Below, piece after piece: positions 25,774 to 33,995 of a DNA stretch of 64,000 bases (the first letter of the stretch is position 1; each line of letters starts with the position of its first letter). Origin of the DNA: GWA1-54-10 sp964482995 (GTDB lineage: Bacteria; Patescibacteriota; Minisyncoccia; Phycocordibacterales; SBAW01); the NCBI GenBank assembly GCA_964482995.1, contig CAYZZC010000002.1, positions 37,436-101,435 of the forward strand, given 5' to 3'. The notes below the pieces were generated by a model, which had not been told where the DNA came from, did no database searches, and worked only from the letters and a program-made list of their open reading frames with translations. Both the position numbers and the translations under genes were made by a program.

Positions 25774-27591
25774 ATGCCTAAGCGCTTTGTACTTGTGGCT
25801 CGCAAGCCACCAATTGAACCGCTCGGACTGCACTATCTGGATGAAATCCCTCGCCAAGTCGGCTGGGACTCAAACATTGTTCTCATCGAGAACAACAACT
25901 TTGAACCTCTCTTTGAGATAATCCGTGCCAAAAAGCCGGACATGGTTGGTTTTCATGTGTGGGCGGGATATCACCTGCCCATGCTTGCAGCTGCCGACAC
26001 TGTCCGTGCGCTCGGTATCCCCGTAATTATGGGTGGGCCTTACCCTACCTATGCTTACGACAAGTGTGTTCCTCATGCAGATTGGGTGATCCGCTCAGGC
26101 GGGTTCAGGTTACTCAAGCAAGCGCTTGAGGGCTCGCTCAAAAAAGGTGTCCACTTTGACATCACTGCCCGGTACGAAGGGTTCCCGATTCCAAGCCGGG
26201 AAACTATCTATGGGGCATATCCTGAGTACGGGAAATCTCCTATCAAGAGCATCTTTGGTTCAGAGGGGTGTCCCTATAAGTGCTCATACTGTCATGCGCC
26301 TGAAAAGAATAAGATGCATGGCGGCTTCGATGCTTTCTTGCGCCCTATCGGCGATATTGTTGCCGAAGCGCAGATTGTCATGCGAGGCTGGCCAGAGACA
26401 AAGTTGTTCTATTTTCAGGACGACATTTTTGGCTTCGACGAGAAAGTCTGGCTCCCAGAGTTTGCAAAACGCTGGAAGCAGGAAGTTGGCGTCCCGTTCC
26501 ATTGCCAAATGAGGCTCGAGATGACTCGGCACGCGTCTGGCGATGCGCGGCTCGACCTCTTTGTCGAGGCGGGTTGTAGCGGCATCACGCTTGCTATCGA
26601 GTCTGACAATGAGTTCCTCAGGGATCAAGTGCTCTTCCGGTCTATGCCGGACCATCTGATCCTAGAGGGTTGCAAGAAGATAATGGATCGCGGGATGACA
26701 CTGCGCACGGAGCAGATCCTTGCCGTGCCGTTTAGCGATATCACGACCGACTTGGGGACACTCGACCTCAACAACCGCATCAACCCGACAATGGCGTGGA
26801 CTTCTATCCTTTCTCCGTATCCCGGAGTTCCAATCGGCACGATCGCCAAGAACTTCGGGTTGTGGGAGGGGACCGATGACGACCTCAAGGAACTCTTCTT
26901 TTATGAGAGCGTCCTCAAACACGTTAAGGGAGGACCGCGAGTTATCGAGCAGATTGTGCGGGCCCTCCCGCACGATCAACAAAAAGACGCCCTGCTTCGG
27001 ATGACAACCGCAAACCGGACCGGACATACGGCTGACGTCTATTATCAGCACGTAAAGAAGGAAAAAGTTGGCAAGGCCACGTTTGTGGTCAATGTCGGTA
27101 GCCCTGAGCGTGTGGGAGCTATCGAATATTTGTCACCCGAGGAGAACGACCTATATTGCAAGTCTACAGTCCGCCTCCAGAATTTGTTTATGGGCCTCGC
27201 TAAGATGCCCAAAGCAAAAGAGTTGGGAGGCAAGCTCGTCGCGCTCACCGCGGACGAGTGGGCTTGGAAGCGTATCGGCGAGGTTACCACCGCTCATCTT
27301 TTGGAGGTGGTACCCGCTGCTGTGCTTGAGGGCCGATCACATGCGCTCGCGCGTGAAATGGGCTTTTCCTCACCAGAGGAGTTTCCCAAATCGATCGCTC
27401 AAAACCCGCATTACTTCACCTACTTTCCTTCATCAGGGATGTTGGCGAAGAAGATTGTTAAGCAACGTGTGTTTGGTCCTGGGCGTTCCACAAAAGACTC
27501 GCTCCACGACCTTGCTACTATTGTGCGGCGGCATCTCTTTGACCTTGGGCTCTACAAGGTTGTGGAGAGTTTGCCGCCGATCGCGGCCTGA
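25774..27591 (+). CDS. B12-binding-like domain radical SAM protein
   Basis: A 605-residue protein. Residues about 1-125 resemble a cobalamin-binding Rossmann domain (KPDMVGFHVWAGYH, ALGIPVIMGGPYPTYAYDK), but the DxHxxG cobalt-ligand motif is not visible. The radical SAM core follows with GCPYKCSYCHAP: Cys166, Cys170 and Cys173 in the CxxxCxxC spacing that binds the 4Fe-4S cluster. GITLAIESDNEFLRD fits the SAM-binding barrel. The last 200 residues are unassigned. Reaction unknown; such enzymes methylate, rearrange or join unreactive carbons. The gene has a canonical ribosome site and its own terminator, and its codons look more balanced than its neighbours, hinting at transfer. Confidence 0.85.
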   Translation: MPKRFVLVARKPPIEPLGLHYLDEIPRQVGWDSNIVLIENNNFEPLFEIIRAKKPDMVGFHVWAGYHLPMLAAADTVRALGIPVIMGGPYPTYAYDKCVPHADWVIRSGGFRLLKQALEGSLKKGVHFDITARYEGFPIPSRETIYGAYPEYGKSPIKSIFGSEGCPYKCSYCHAPEKNKMHGGFDAFLRPIGDIVAEAQIVMRGWPETKLFYFQDDIFGFDEKVWLPEFAKRWKQEVGVPFHCQMRLEMTRHASGDARLDLFVEAGCSGITLAIESDNEFLRDQVLFRSMPDHLILEGCKKIMDRGMTLRTEQILAVPFSDITTDLGTLDLNNRINPTMAWTSILSPYPGVPIGTIAKNFGLWEGTDDDLKELFFYESVLKHVKGGPRVIEQIVRALPHDQQKDALLRMTTANRTGHTADVYYQHVKKEKVGKATFVVNVGSPERVGAIEYLSPEENDLYCKSTVRLQNLFMGLAKMPKAKELGGKLVALTADEWAWKRIGEVTTAHLLEVVPAAVLEGRSHALAREMGFSSPEEFPKSIAQNPHYFTYFPSSGMLAKKIVKQRVFGPGRSTKDSLHDLATIVRRHLFDLGLYKVVESLPPIAA

Positions 27592-27615
27592 TACTCTTAA
27601 GCCGCAACGACAGCC

Positions 27616-27644
27616 GGCCGCTTCGCTTTGCGAGGCGGCCTTTT
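27616..27644 (+). terminator. Rho-independent terminator after radical SAM gene
   Basis: An 11-bp stem GGCCGCTTCGC / GCGAGGCGGCC (one G-U pair) with loop TTT, followed directly by TTTTCTTT. Confidence 0.85.
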
Positions 27645-27653
27645 CTTTATATT

Positions 27654-27682
27654 TTGTCTCTCATACATTTGTGCGGTATAGT
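27654..27682 (+). promoter_or_regulatory. Putative promoter for O-antigen ligase-like gene
   Basis: TTGTCT (27654-27659), 17-base spacer, TATAGT (27677-27682), ending 7 bases before the ATG at 27690; it starts 10 bases after the preceding terminator. The transcript would be leaderless. Confidence 0.5.
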
Positions 27683-27689
27683 GCTGTGT

Positions 27690-29933
27690 ATGAAATATAC
27701 AACCGCCCTTAAATGGATACTGCTTATTGGTATTGCCGCAGTACCTTTTATTACTTTTATTGTTGCAGGAAATTTCCCTTTTATCCCGCCGATGTTCTTC
27801 CCCTATATCACGGGTAAGAACTTTGTCTTCCGGATCCTGGTAGAGCTGTTGCTACTTGCCTATGTGATCCTAGCGCTTAAGGAGCCAAAATACCGGCCGC
27901 ACTCCTCGCTTTTGATGTGGGCCGCTCTCGCTTTTGTAGTATGGATGGGAGCTGCAACATTTTTTAGTGTCGATGGCGTCAAGAGCTTCTGGAGCAATTT
28001 CGAGCGCATGGACGGCTACGTTACCGTGCTCCATACATTTATCTTCTTTGTTATTACAGGCGCAGTACTTACCGCAGAAAAGTGGTGGAATGTTTTCTTT
28101 AGAGTGTCAGTAGTCGCCGGTACTCTCCAAGGGTTCTACGCGCTGTCCCAGCTACTCAACTGGTTTGGGCTCACTCCGTCTTCTCAGAGCGGTATCCGTG
28201 TCGACACCACTTTTGGCAACGCAATCTACGTTGCAGTGTTCATGCTCTTTACTATTTTTATTACTCTGTACTTACTCATTAAAGACCGCCGCTTTGTGTG
28301 GCTGCAAAGCGTCTATGGGGTGGCGTTGGTGCTTCAAGGTATTGCACTCTTTTACTCTCAGACAAGAGGTGCAACACTAGGTGTTTTGGGCGGTCTTGTT
28401 ATTGCTGCGGTCTATATAGGGCTGCGTGCGCGCGAGCCACAATGGAAGGTTATACGAGTGTGGTCGCTCGGTCTTCTTGGCGGGCTTGTCTTGCTCGCGG
28501 GCGTTTTTATTGCCTTCAAAGATTCTTCCTTTGTCCGCACTAGCCCAACACTCAACCGTATTGCCTCGATTTCTTTGTCCGACAAGACAACTCAATCACG
28601 CTTCACCTTGTGGTTTGACATGGCACTTCCTGGTGCTTTAGAAAAACCCGTCTTTGGTTGGGGACAGGAGAACTTCAATTATGTGTTCAACAAATATTAC
28701 GTGCCGAGCATGTATGGCCAAGAGCAATGGTTCGACCGCACCCACAACGAGTTCTTCGACTGGCTTATCTCAGGCGGTTTCCCAGCATTTATTATCTATA
28801 TACTATTCTTCTTGTTTGCGGCATGGGCGCTCATACGCTCAGAGCTTAGTGTGCCGGAGCAAGCAGTGTTCTTAGGGCTTCTTGGCGCGTACGGGTTTAG
28901 CAACCTCACGGTGTTCCACGACCTGCTCAGCTTTGTGTTCTTCTTTGTTATTCTCGCGTTTCTCCACGGACATTCTTGGAACCCGCTTCCGCGAGCAATG
29001 ATCTGGCATAAGACGGGAGACGACCGCATGATCGCGATTGTTGCTCCTATTGCGGCTGTGATAATTTTGGGCGGCGTATGGATGCTTAACGCGCCTGGCC
29101 TGACGCGTGCGCAGACGCTTATCCTGGCGTTGTCCAACAACAACCCCGCTACTGGCGCAGCCTTTAGCCCCGAAGATAGAATCGCTTCCTTTAAAACCGC
29201 GCTCTCACAAGGCGACTTGGGGACGCAAGAAACTATAGAACAGCTCTTCCAGTTTGCCTCAAACGGCATCGCAACAGCAAGTGGTATTAGCCCGCAGTTG
29301 AAACAGGAGGCCTACACCTTTACCCACGCTACAGGGGAAGGGTTATTGAAGGCTCGCCCAGATGATGCACGCCTCGAGCTCTTTATGAGCGTGTTTCTCG
29401 CACAATTTGGCCGCTACGATGAGTCTATCCAACATCTGATAAAAGCCTCTGAACTCTCGCCAAAGAAGCAGCAAATCCTTTTCCAACTTGGTAACACCTA
29501 TCTACAAAAGGGTGACACAGCTCAGGCGGTGGCGGCATTCAAAAAAGCATTTGAGCTTGACACTACATACGAAAACGCACGAGCACTCTATGCTAGCTCG
29601 CTCTACTACGCAGGAGACAAGTCTGGGGCAGATAAAGTATTGATAGAGGGCTTCGGCACAGTGCTTTACGACAATGACCAGTTGCTTCAAATATATGGCA
29701 ACACGAAACAGTTTGACCGCGTGGTAGGTATCTGGAAATCGCGCGTGGAGAAAAACCCCAAAGATGCAAACATCCACCTCGGTCTTGCCTCGGCGTACTT
29801 TGCTGCAGGGAACGGGGCTCAGACAATTGAAGAGCTTAAAAAAGTCGCTGAGTTAAACCCGGAAATGGCTGCCCAAGCACAATCGCTTATCTCGCAGATA
29901 CAAAGCGGCACGCTCAAGCCTGGACAGCAGTAA
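27690..29933 (+). CDS. O-antigen ligase/polymerase-like membrane protein with C-terminal TPR repeats
   Basis: A 747-residue protein. Residues 1-460 contain about 10-12 membrane helices with the Wzy_C/WaaL-type loop WGQENFNYVFNKYY and FDRTHNEFFDWLISGGF, the conserved RTHN...G pattern. Residues about 560-740 are soluble TPR-type repeats (FQLGNTYLQKGDTAQAVAAF, IHLGLASAYFAAGNGAQ). Such proteins join lipid-linked glycans into polymers or attach them to lipid or protein acceptors outside the membrane. The ATG at 27690 is chosen because it starts the first membrane helix and follows a promoter; an earlier frame opening at 27654 is unsupported. TPR tails occur in several ligase-like proteins and may bind the acceptor. 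Confidence 0.87.
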   Translation: MKYTTALKWILLIGIAAVPFITFIVAGNFPFIPPMFFPYITGKNFVFRILVELLLLAYVILALKEPKYRPHSSLLMWAALAFVVWMGAATFFSVDGVKSFWSNFERMDGYVTVLHTFIFFVITGAVLTAEKWWNVFFRVSVVAGTLQGFYALSQLLNWFGLTPSSQSGIRVDTTFGNAIYVAVFMLFTIFITLYLLIKDRRFVWLQSVYGVALVLQGIALFYSQTRGATLGVLGGLVIAAVYIGLRAREPQWKVIRVWSLGLLGGLVLLAGVFIAFKDSSFVRTSPTLNRIASISLSDKTTQSRFTLWFDMALPGALEKPVFGWGQENFNYVFNKYYVPSMYGQEQWFDRTHNEFFDWLISGGFPAFIIYILFFLFAAWALIRSELSVPEQAVFLGLLGAYGFSNLTVFHDLLSFVFFFVILAFLHGHSWNPLPRAMIWHKTGDDRMIAIVAPIAAVIILGGVWMLNAPGLTRAQTLILALSNNNPATGAAFSPEDRIASFKTALSQGDLGTQETIEQLFQFASNGIATASGISPQLKQEAYTFTHATGEGLLKARPDDARLELFMSVFLAQFGRYDESIQHLIKASELSPKKQQILFQLGNTYLQKGDTAQAVAAFKKAFELDTTYENARALYASSLYYAGDKSGADKVLIEGFGTVLYDNDQLLQIYGNTKQFDRVVGIWKSRVEKNPKDANIHLGLASAYFAAGNGAQTIEELKKVAELNPEMAAQAQSLISQIQSGTLKPGQQ

Positions 29934-29948
29934 AGGCCTTGGTATACT
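29921..29948 (+). promoter_or_regulatory. Putative promoter for a short RNA or for murB
   Basis: TGGACA (29921-29926), 16-base spacer, TATACT (29943-29948). It overlaps the 3' end of the ligase-like gene. A terminator lies only about 50 bases downstream. Confidence 0.4.
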
Positions 29949-29954
29949 AAGCGG

Positions 29955-30030
29955 GTGAGTACAGCTTGATGCTCGTTCTACAAAACAAAGTCTTACGAAA
30001 AATCCCTCTCCGGAGGGGTTTTTCGTTTCT
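29955..30030 (+). ncRNA. Candidate small RNA between promoter and terminator
   Basis: A promoter-like pair (29921-29948) is followed by a strong terminator at 29996-30025, which would give a transcript of about 75 bases without a convincing reading frame. No known RNA family is recognised. It could equally be an abortive leader, with the hairpin acting only as the terminator of the preceding gene. Confidence 0.25.
29996..30025 (+). terminator. Rho-independent terminator, possibly bidirectional
   Basis: A 13-bp stem CGAAAAATCCCTC / GAGGGGTTTTTCG (one G-U pair) with a 4-base loop TCCG, followed by TTTCT. It lies 62 bases after the ligase-like stop. The A-run on the left arm allows it to work on both strands. 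Confidence 0.8.
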
Positions 30031-30064
30031 ATTAGAGGGGAGGTATACTTGGAGGGTCGTGCTT

Positions 30065-30129
30065 CGAGTGGGGAGCGACTGCACTCACATTAAGACAATG
30101 TTTTGGAGCTCGCATCCGCTTCCCACTCG
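30065..30129 (+). promoter_or_regulatory. Long-range inverted repeat in the murB leader
   Basis: CGAGTGGGGAGCG (30065-30077) pairs with CGCTTCCCACTCG (30117-30129) over 13 bp with one G-U pair, enclosing 39 bases. The right arm ends 5 bases before the murB ATG, where no Shine-Dalgarno is seen. A -10-like TATACT lies at 30044-30049. In RNA this would hold the start region at the foot of a stable stem, so translational control is possible. Confidence 0.45.
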
Positions 30130-30134
30130 GTGCC

Positions 30135-31160
30135 ATGACTATTGAAGAACAGATTAAACTCTCCCCCCACACCACGTTTGATATAGGAGGGCCGGCGCGT
30201 TTTTTTGTACGAGTAACTAACACAGCAGAGCTTTTTGAAGCACTTGCGTTTGCAAAGAAACATAACTACAAAGTTTTTATTTTGGGCGGCGGCTCCAATA
30301 TATTAATAGACGACGAAGGTTTTGACGGCCTGGTGATAAAAATTGAGCTTGCGGGTGTTGAGCTAGCAAGAGAGGGCACCGCCGCGCTCATAGTCGCGGC
30401 GGCAGGAGAGAGTTGGGATACTTTTGTTGCCCGCACCGTGGAGGAAAATCTGTGGGGGATAGAAAATCTTTCAGGCATCCCCGGCACGGTGGGTGGTGCG
30501 GTAGTGCAAAATATTGGGGCTTATGGCGCGGCGCTTTCGCAAACGCTTGAGTGGGTGGAGGTGCTCGACCGCCAAACCGAAAATATAAAAACGCTTACTA
30601 GAGAAGCATGTGCGTTTGGTTATCGGGACAGTATTTTCAAACAAAACCCTGGCCGGTATGTGGTTTTACACGCAGCCTTTTCTCTCTCTGGTGTTCCTAA
30701 CCCCAATATCTCATATAAAGACCTACAAGAGCAGTTTAAAGACAAGACACCTACTATCCAGGAGATCAGGGCAGCGGTGCTGGGGGTTCGTAAAAATAAA
30801 TTCCCTGACCTAGGCAAGGAGGGTAGTGCGGGGTCCTTCTTTAAAAACCCGGTAGTGCCAGCCGCGGAGGCAAAAAAAATAGCTGCGCGGTATCCGGGGC
30901 TTCCGCTTTTTTCTTTGCCGGAGTCGGTGGATATAAAAATCCCCCTTGGGTGGCTGCTCGACTTCCACCACGGCGTGCTCGACATGCGCGAGGCACGCGT
31001 GGGTGGCGCGCGATTATTTGAAAAACAGTTTCTCGTTATTGCTGCAGAAAAAAAGAGTACTGCAGCTGATGTAAAGCAATTAGCAAAGATCGTGCAAGAA
31101 AAAGTTTTTGCAACGTGCGGATTATCTGTTGAAAATGAAGTACATATTGTTGCGCGTTAA
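30135..31160 (+). CDS. murB: UDP-N-acetylenolpyruvoylglucosamine reductase
   Basis: A 341-residue MurB with NADPH/FAD features: TTFDIGGPARFFV at the start, FILGGGSNILI (flavin pyrophosphate loop), SGIPGTVGGAVVQNIGAYG, FGYRDSIFK and GSAGSFFKNPV, which holds the catalytic Ser that protonates the flavin-reduced enolpyruvate. It reduces UDP-GlcNAc-enolpyruvate to UDP-MurNAc in the cytoplasm, for peptidoglycan. It stands alone rather than in an mur/dcw cluster, after a terminator and a structured leader. Confidence 0.96.
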   Translation: MTIEEQIKLSPHTTFDIGGPARFFVRVTNTAELFEALAFAKKHNYKVFILGGGSNILIDDEGFDGLVIKIELAGVELAREGTAALIVAAAGESWDTFVARTVEENLWGIENLSGIPGTVGGAVVQNIGAYGAALSQTLEWVEVLDRQTENIKTLTREACAFGYRDSIFKQNPGRYVVLHAAFSLSGVPNPNISYKDLQEQFKDKTPTIQEIRAAVLGVRKNKFPDLGKEGSAGSFFKNPVVPAAEAKKIAARYPGLPLFSLPESVDIKIPLGWLLDFHHGVLDMREARVGGARLFEKQFLVIAAEKKSTAADVKQLAKIVQEKVFATCGLSVENEVHIVAR

Positions 31161-31244
31161 AAGATATCCACAGTGTGTAAAAAAATTTTGTTGTATCTTG
31201 AGATTTTATAACTGATACTTATGTAAGCGCATCGAGATGTACCT

Positions 31245-31268
31245 ATTATGCTTCCGCGGAAGGATAAT
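31245..31268 (+). promoter_or_regulatory. 24-base palindrome upstream of the tiny Lys-rich gene
   Basis: ATTATGCTTC-CGCG-GAAGGATAAT is self-complementary except for one symmetric G/G pair. As DNA it could be an operator; as RNA it forms a stem with a CGCG loop in the leader of the 31325 gene. Confidence 0.4.
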
Positions 31269-31324
31269 GATGTACGGTCGAACGATGCATAGACCAATTC
31301 GCGGCCTCTCGGTCGCACAATTAT

Positions 31325-31381
31325 ATGGCAAAGAAAAAGAAAGCAGCAAAAAAGAAGAAGGCTGCTAAAAAGCGCCGATAA
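31325..31381 (+). CDS. 18-residue Lys/Ala/Arg peptide
   Basis: ATG to TAA encodes MAKKKKAAKKKKAAKKRR, 12 of 18 residues basic, in two AAKKKK-like repeats, resembling a histone-H1-type tail. The frame is short enough to occur by chance, but the highly ordered codon pattern, the leader with a palindrome and the strong terminator directly behind it suggest a real gene. A nucleic-acid-binding role is a guess from charge only. A ribosome-binding site is not evident (the preceding bases are CACAATTAT). Confidence 0.5.
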   Translation: MAKKKKAAKKKKAAKKRR

Positions 31382-31421
31382 CCTGCTTTGCAGGTATTCC
31401 ACTATGTGGAATCCTCTCGAA

Positions 31422-31457
31422 AGAAAAGCCGTCCCGGCATGCCGGGACGGCTTTTCT
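31422..31457 (+). terminator. Perfect palindromic terminator
   Basis: Two perfect 17-base arms AGAAAAGCCGTCCCGGC / GCCGGGACGGCTTTTCT separated by AT; the arms carry A-runs and T-runs, so it can work in both directions. It lies 40 bases after the tiny gene and 37 before secA. Confidence 0.85.
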
Positions 31458-31481
31458 GTTTCCGAATCGTCAAAAAAATGT

Positions 31482-31487
31482 TAGAAT
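31482..31487 (+). promoter_or_regulatory. -10 element of secA
   Basis: TAGAAT, 6 bases before the secA ATG and just downstream of a terminator, so secA must have its own promoter here. The -35 at 17 bases (TTTCCG) is poor. A leaderless mRNA is implied. Confidence 0.4.
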
Positions 31488-31493
31488 CCCTTC

Positions 31494-33977
31494 ATGTTTT
31501 CGCTGGCCAGTTTATTTGGGGCGCCCAGGAGCGCGGCGCTTAAAGGCTCCCATGCGTTGGTAGAGGCGGTCAACCGTTTGGAGCCTACCTATAAGGCTTT
31601 TTCAGACGAAGAGCTTCGTGCCTCAACCGATAAGCTAAAAAGCCGTCTTGTCGCAGGTGAAACGCTCGAGGACATCATGCCTGAGGCGTTTGCGGCCACT
31701 CGGGAGGCCGCCTCACGCACGGTTAAGTTGAGACATTTTGACGTGCAGCTTATAGGCGGCTATGTGCTCCATAACCGCGGTATCGCGGAGATGAAAACAG
31801 GCGAGGGCAAAACGCTCGTAGCAACACTCCCGGTATATCTCAACGCGCTGCTTGGCCGCGGCGTGCATGTCGTGACAGTAAACGACTATCTCGCACGCCG
31901 CGATGCTGTGTGGATGGGCCAAGTGTACGCAGCTCTCGGGCTCTCAGTTGGCATTATCAACCACGATTCATCGTATTTATACGATACTTCGCATATAAAA
32001 AGCGGAGAGGATGCTCTGCGCGATGAAGAGGGGAGCTTCAGAATATTTTACGATTTCATGCGCCCTGCTACGCGCACGGAGGCCTACCAGGCTGACATAA
32101 CCTACGGCACCAACAGCGAATTTGGTTTCGATTACTTGCGCGACAACATTTCTTTCAACCCCTCTGAGCTTAGACAGCGCGGCCATGCATACGCGGTGGT
32201 CGACGAGATCGACTCTATATTGATCGACGAGGCGCGCACACCGCTTATTATCTCTGCTCCTGCGCAAGAGTCTGAAGACCTCTACCGCACCTTTGCGCGC
32301 ATTGCTGCGGGCATGCAGCGCGAGACCGACTTTACCGTAGACGAAAAGCGCAAAGCGATTTCTCTCACCGACGAAGGCATCACCAAGGCGGAAAAATTGC
32401 TTGGCATCGATAATCTATATACTGAAAAAGGCATTAAGTATGTGCACCATTTGGAAACCGCGGTGCGGGCCCAGGCGCTTTATAGCAAAGACAAAGAGTA
32501 TGTGGTTAAAAACGGGGAGATTGTGATTGTTGACGAGTTTACCGGCCGCTTGCAGCCCGGCAGGCGCTGGAGCGAGGGGCTGCACCAAGCAATAGAGGCA
32601 AAAGAGGGTGTAGTGGTGCAAAAAGAGTCGCGTACCTATGCCTCGATCACCTACCAAAATTACTTTCGCCTCTACGACAAGCTTGCGGGTATGACCGGCA
32701 CCGCCAAAACCTCTAGTGAGGAGTTTTATAAAGTGTACGGGCTAGAGGTTGCTGATATCCCCACAAACCGAGTGGTTGTCCGTAAAGACGAAAACGACCT
32801 CATCTTTCAAACTGAGCAGGGCAAGTTTAAGGCAGTAGCGCGTGCTGTCAGCGAGCTCCATAAAAAAGGCCAACCCGTGTTGGTGGGTACTGTTTCGATT
32901 GAAAAAAACGAGCTGCTCTCGCTCTTTTTAAAGCAAGAAGGCGTCCCGCACGAGATACTTAACGCAAAAAACCACGAGCGTGAGGGCGAGATTATCGCTA
33001 GCGCCGGCGAGAGAGGCCGCGTAACCGTTGCCACCAACATGGCGGGCCGTGGTGTTGACATCAAGCTCGGCGGTGCGCTCGCCAGCCAGGACGAAGCCGA
33101 TGAGGTACGCAAGCTTGGCGGGCTTTATGTGATCGGTACCGAGCGGCACGAGGCGCGCCGCATCGACAACCAGCTGCGCGGCGACGCCGGCCGCCAGGGC
33201 GACCCGGGCCATACTCGTTTTTTTGTGTCGCTCGAGGACAGCCTTATGCGCGTCTTTGCTTCAGACATGATCAAGAACATGATGGGCCGCTTTGGCATAC
33301 CAGAGGATGAGCCGATCGAGAACAAACTCGTAACGCGCGCGCTCGAGAGCGCACAGACCAAGATCGAAGGGTTTAACTTTGACGCACGCAAGCATGTGCT
33401 CGAGTTTGATAACGTGCTCGACATACAGCGCCGCGCTATTTATGAAAAGCGCCGTAAAGTGCTCGTGGGCTCGGCAGACGATGTGGCAAGCGTGCTGCAA
33501 GAGCTCGCCGGCGCAAGCGAAGAGGCAAAAAACCTACTCATAAAAAAAGAAGAGGAGCTCGGCCGCGAGCTTTTGCTCAATGCCGCGCGCCGCGTGGTGC
33601 TCCAAACACTCGACATGCTTTGGGTAGAGCACCTGGAGAGTATGGAGTATCTGCGCGGCTCGGTAAACTTGCGCGCTTATGGCCAGCGCGACCCGCTGGT
33701 AGAGTACCGCAAAGAGGGCGCGCGCCTCTACAAAGACATGGAGACAACTTTAGCTGGCCAAGTGTTTGAGCTGACAGAAAAGCTCACCAAAGAAGCGCTC
33801 TCTAATAGCGTTCCTCTTGGAGCGGCCCCAGCACAAAAGCCGGTTATAAACCTTGCACAAATGCAGGCCGAGGCTGAAATAGGGCGCAACGACCCGTGCC
33901 CCTGTGGCAGCGGCAAAAAGTATAAAAACTGCGGGCTAAAGAACACAGAGGAGCATCAAAAGCTGATGGAGAAGTAG
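31494..33977 (+). CDS. secA: Protein translocase ATPase SecA
   Basis: An 827-residue SecA. Visible in order: Walker A MKTGEGKTLVATLP (about residue 98-111), DYLARRDAVWMG, GTNSEFGFDYLRDN, Walker B-type VVDEIDSILIDEARTPLIIS, FTGRLQPGRRWSEGLHQAIE (motif TGRLQPGRRWSEGLHQA), MTGTAKTSSEEF, VATNMAGRGVDIKLGG and DNQLRGDAGRQGDPG. The C-terminus has the zinc-binding SEC-C motif CPCGSGKKYKNCG. It drives preproteins through SecYEG and would export the large secreted proteins encoded downstream. Slightly shorter than E. coli SecA (901), as is common in reduced genomes. Confidence 0.97.
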   Translation: MFSLASLFGAPRSAALKGSHALVEAVNRLEPTYKAFSDEELRASTDKLKSRLVAGETLEDIMPEAFAATREAASRTVKLRHFDVQLIGGYVLHNRGIAEMKTGEGKTLVATLPVYLNALLGRGVHVVTVNDYLARRDAVWMGQVYAALGLSVGIINHDSSYLYDTSHIKSGEDALRDEEGSFRIFYDFMRPATRTEAYQADITYGTNSEFGFDYLRDNISFNPSELRQRGHAYAVVDEIDSILIDEARTPLIISAPAQESEDLYRTFARIAAGMQRETDFTVDEKRKAISLTDEGITKAEKLLGIDNLYTEKGIKYVHHLETAVRAQALYSKDKEYVVKNGEIVIVDEFTGRLQPGRRWSEGLHQAIEAKEGVVVQKESRTYASITYQNYFRLYDKLAGMTGTAKTSSEEFYKVYGLEVADIPTNRVVVRKDENDLIFQTEQGKFKAVARAVSELHKKGQPVLVGTVSIEKNELLSLFLKQEGVPHEILNAKNHEREGEIIASAGERGRVTVATNMAGRGVDIKLGGALASQDEADEVRKLGGLYVIGTERHEARRIDNQLRGDAGRQGDPGHTRFFVSLEDSLMRVFASDMIKNMMGRFGIPEDEPIENKLVTRALESAQTKIEGFNFDARKHVLEFDNVLDIQRRAIYEKRRKVLVGSADDVASVLQELAGASEEAKNLLIKKEEELGRELLLNAARRVVLQTLDMLWVEHLESMEYLRGSVNLRAYGQRDPLVEYRKEGARLYKDMETTLAGQVFELTEKLTKEALSNSVPLGAAPAQKPVINLAQMQAEAEIGRNDPCPCGSGKKYKNCGLKNTEEHQKLMEK

Positions 33978-33995
33978 TATGATAAAGTTTCATAC

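Larger units (their letters stand above)
31161..31493 (+). other. murB-secA intergenic region with tiny gene and hairpins
   Basis: The 333 bases contain, in order: an ATATCCACA element resembling a DnaA box (31164-31172); a promoter-like TTGTAT (31191-31196) / GATACT (31214-31219) pair with 17-base spacing; a near-perfect 24-base palindrome; an 18-codon reading frame; two small hairpins (ACCTGC/GCAGGT at 31381-31395 and a TTCCAC/GTGGAA pair at about 31397-31411); a strong terminator; and the secA -10. No tRNA or other known RNA is seen. Confidence 0.6.

Noticed and set aside
30056..30134. Possible tRNA or tmRNA-like structure in the murB leader
   Set aside because: The long stem is present, but there is no acceptor stem, T-loop sequence or anticodon arm arrangement.
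29969..30145. 58-codon plus-strand frame between the ligase-like gene and murB
   Set aside because: It runs through a strong terminator and the murB start, has no ribosome site and resembles no protein.
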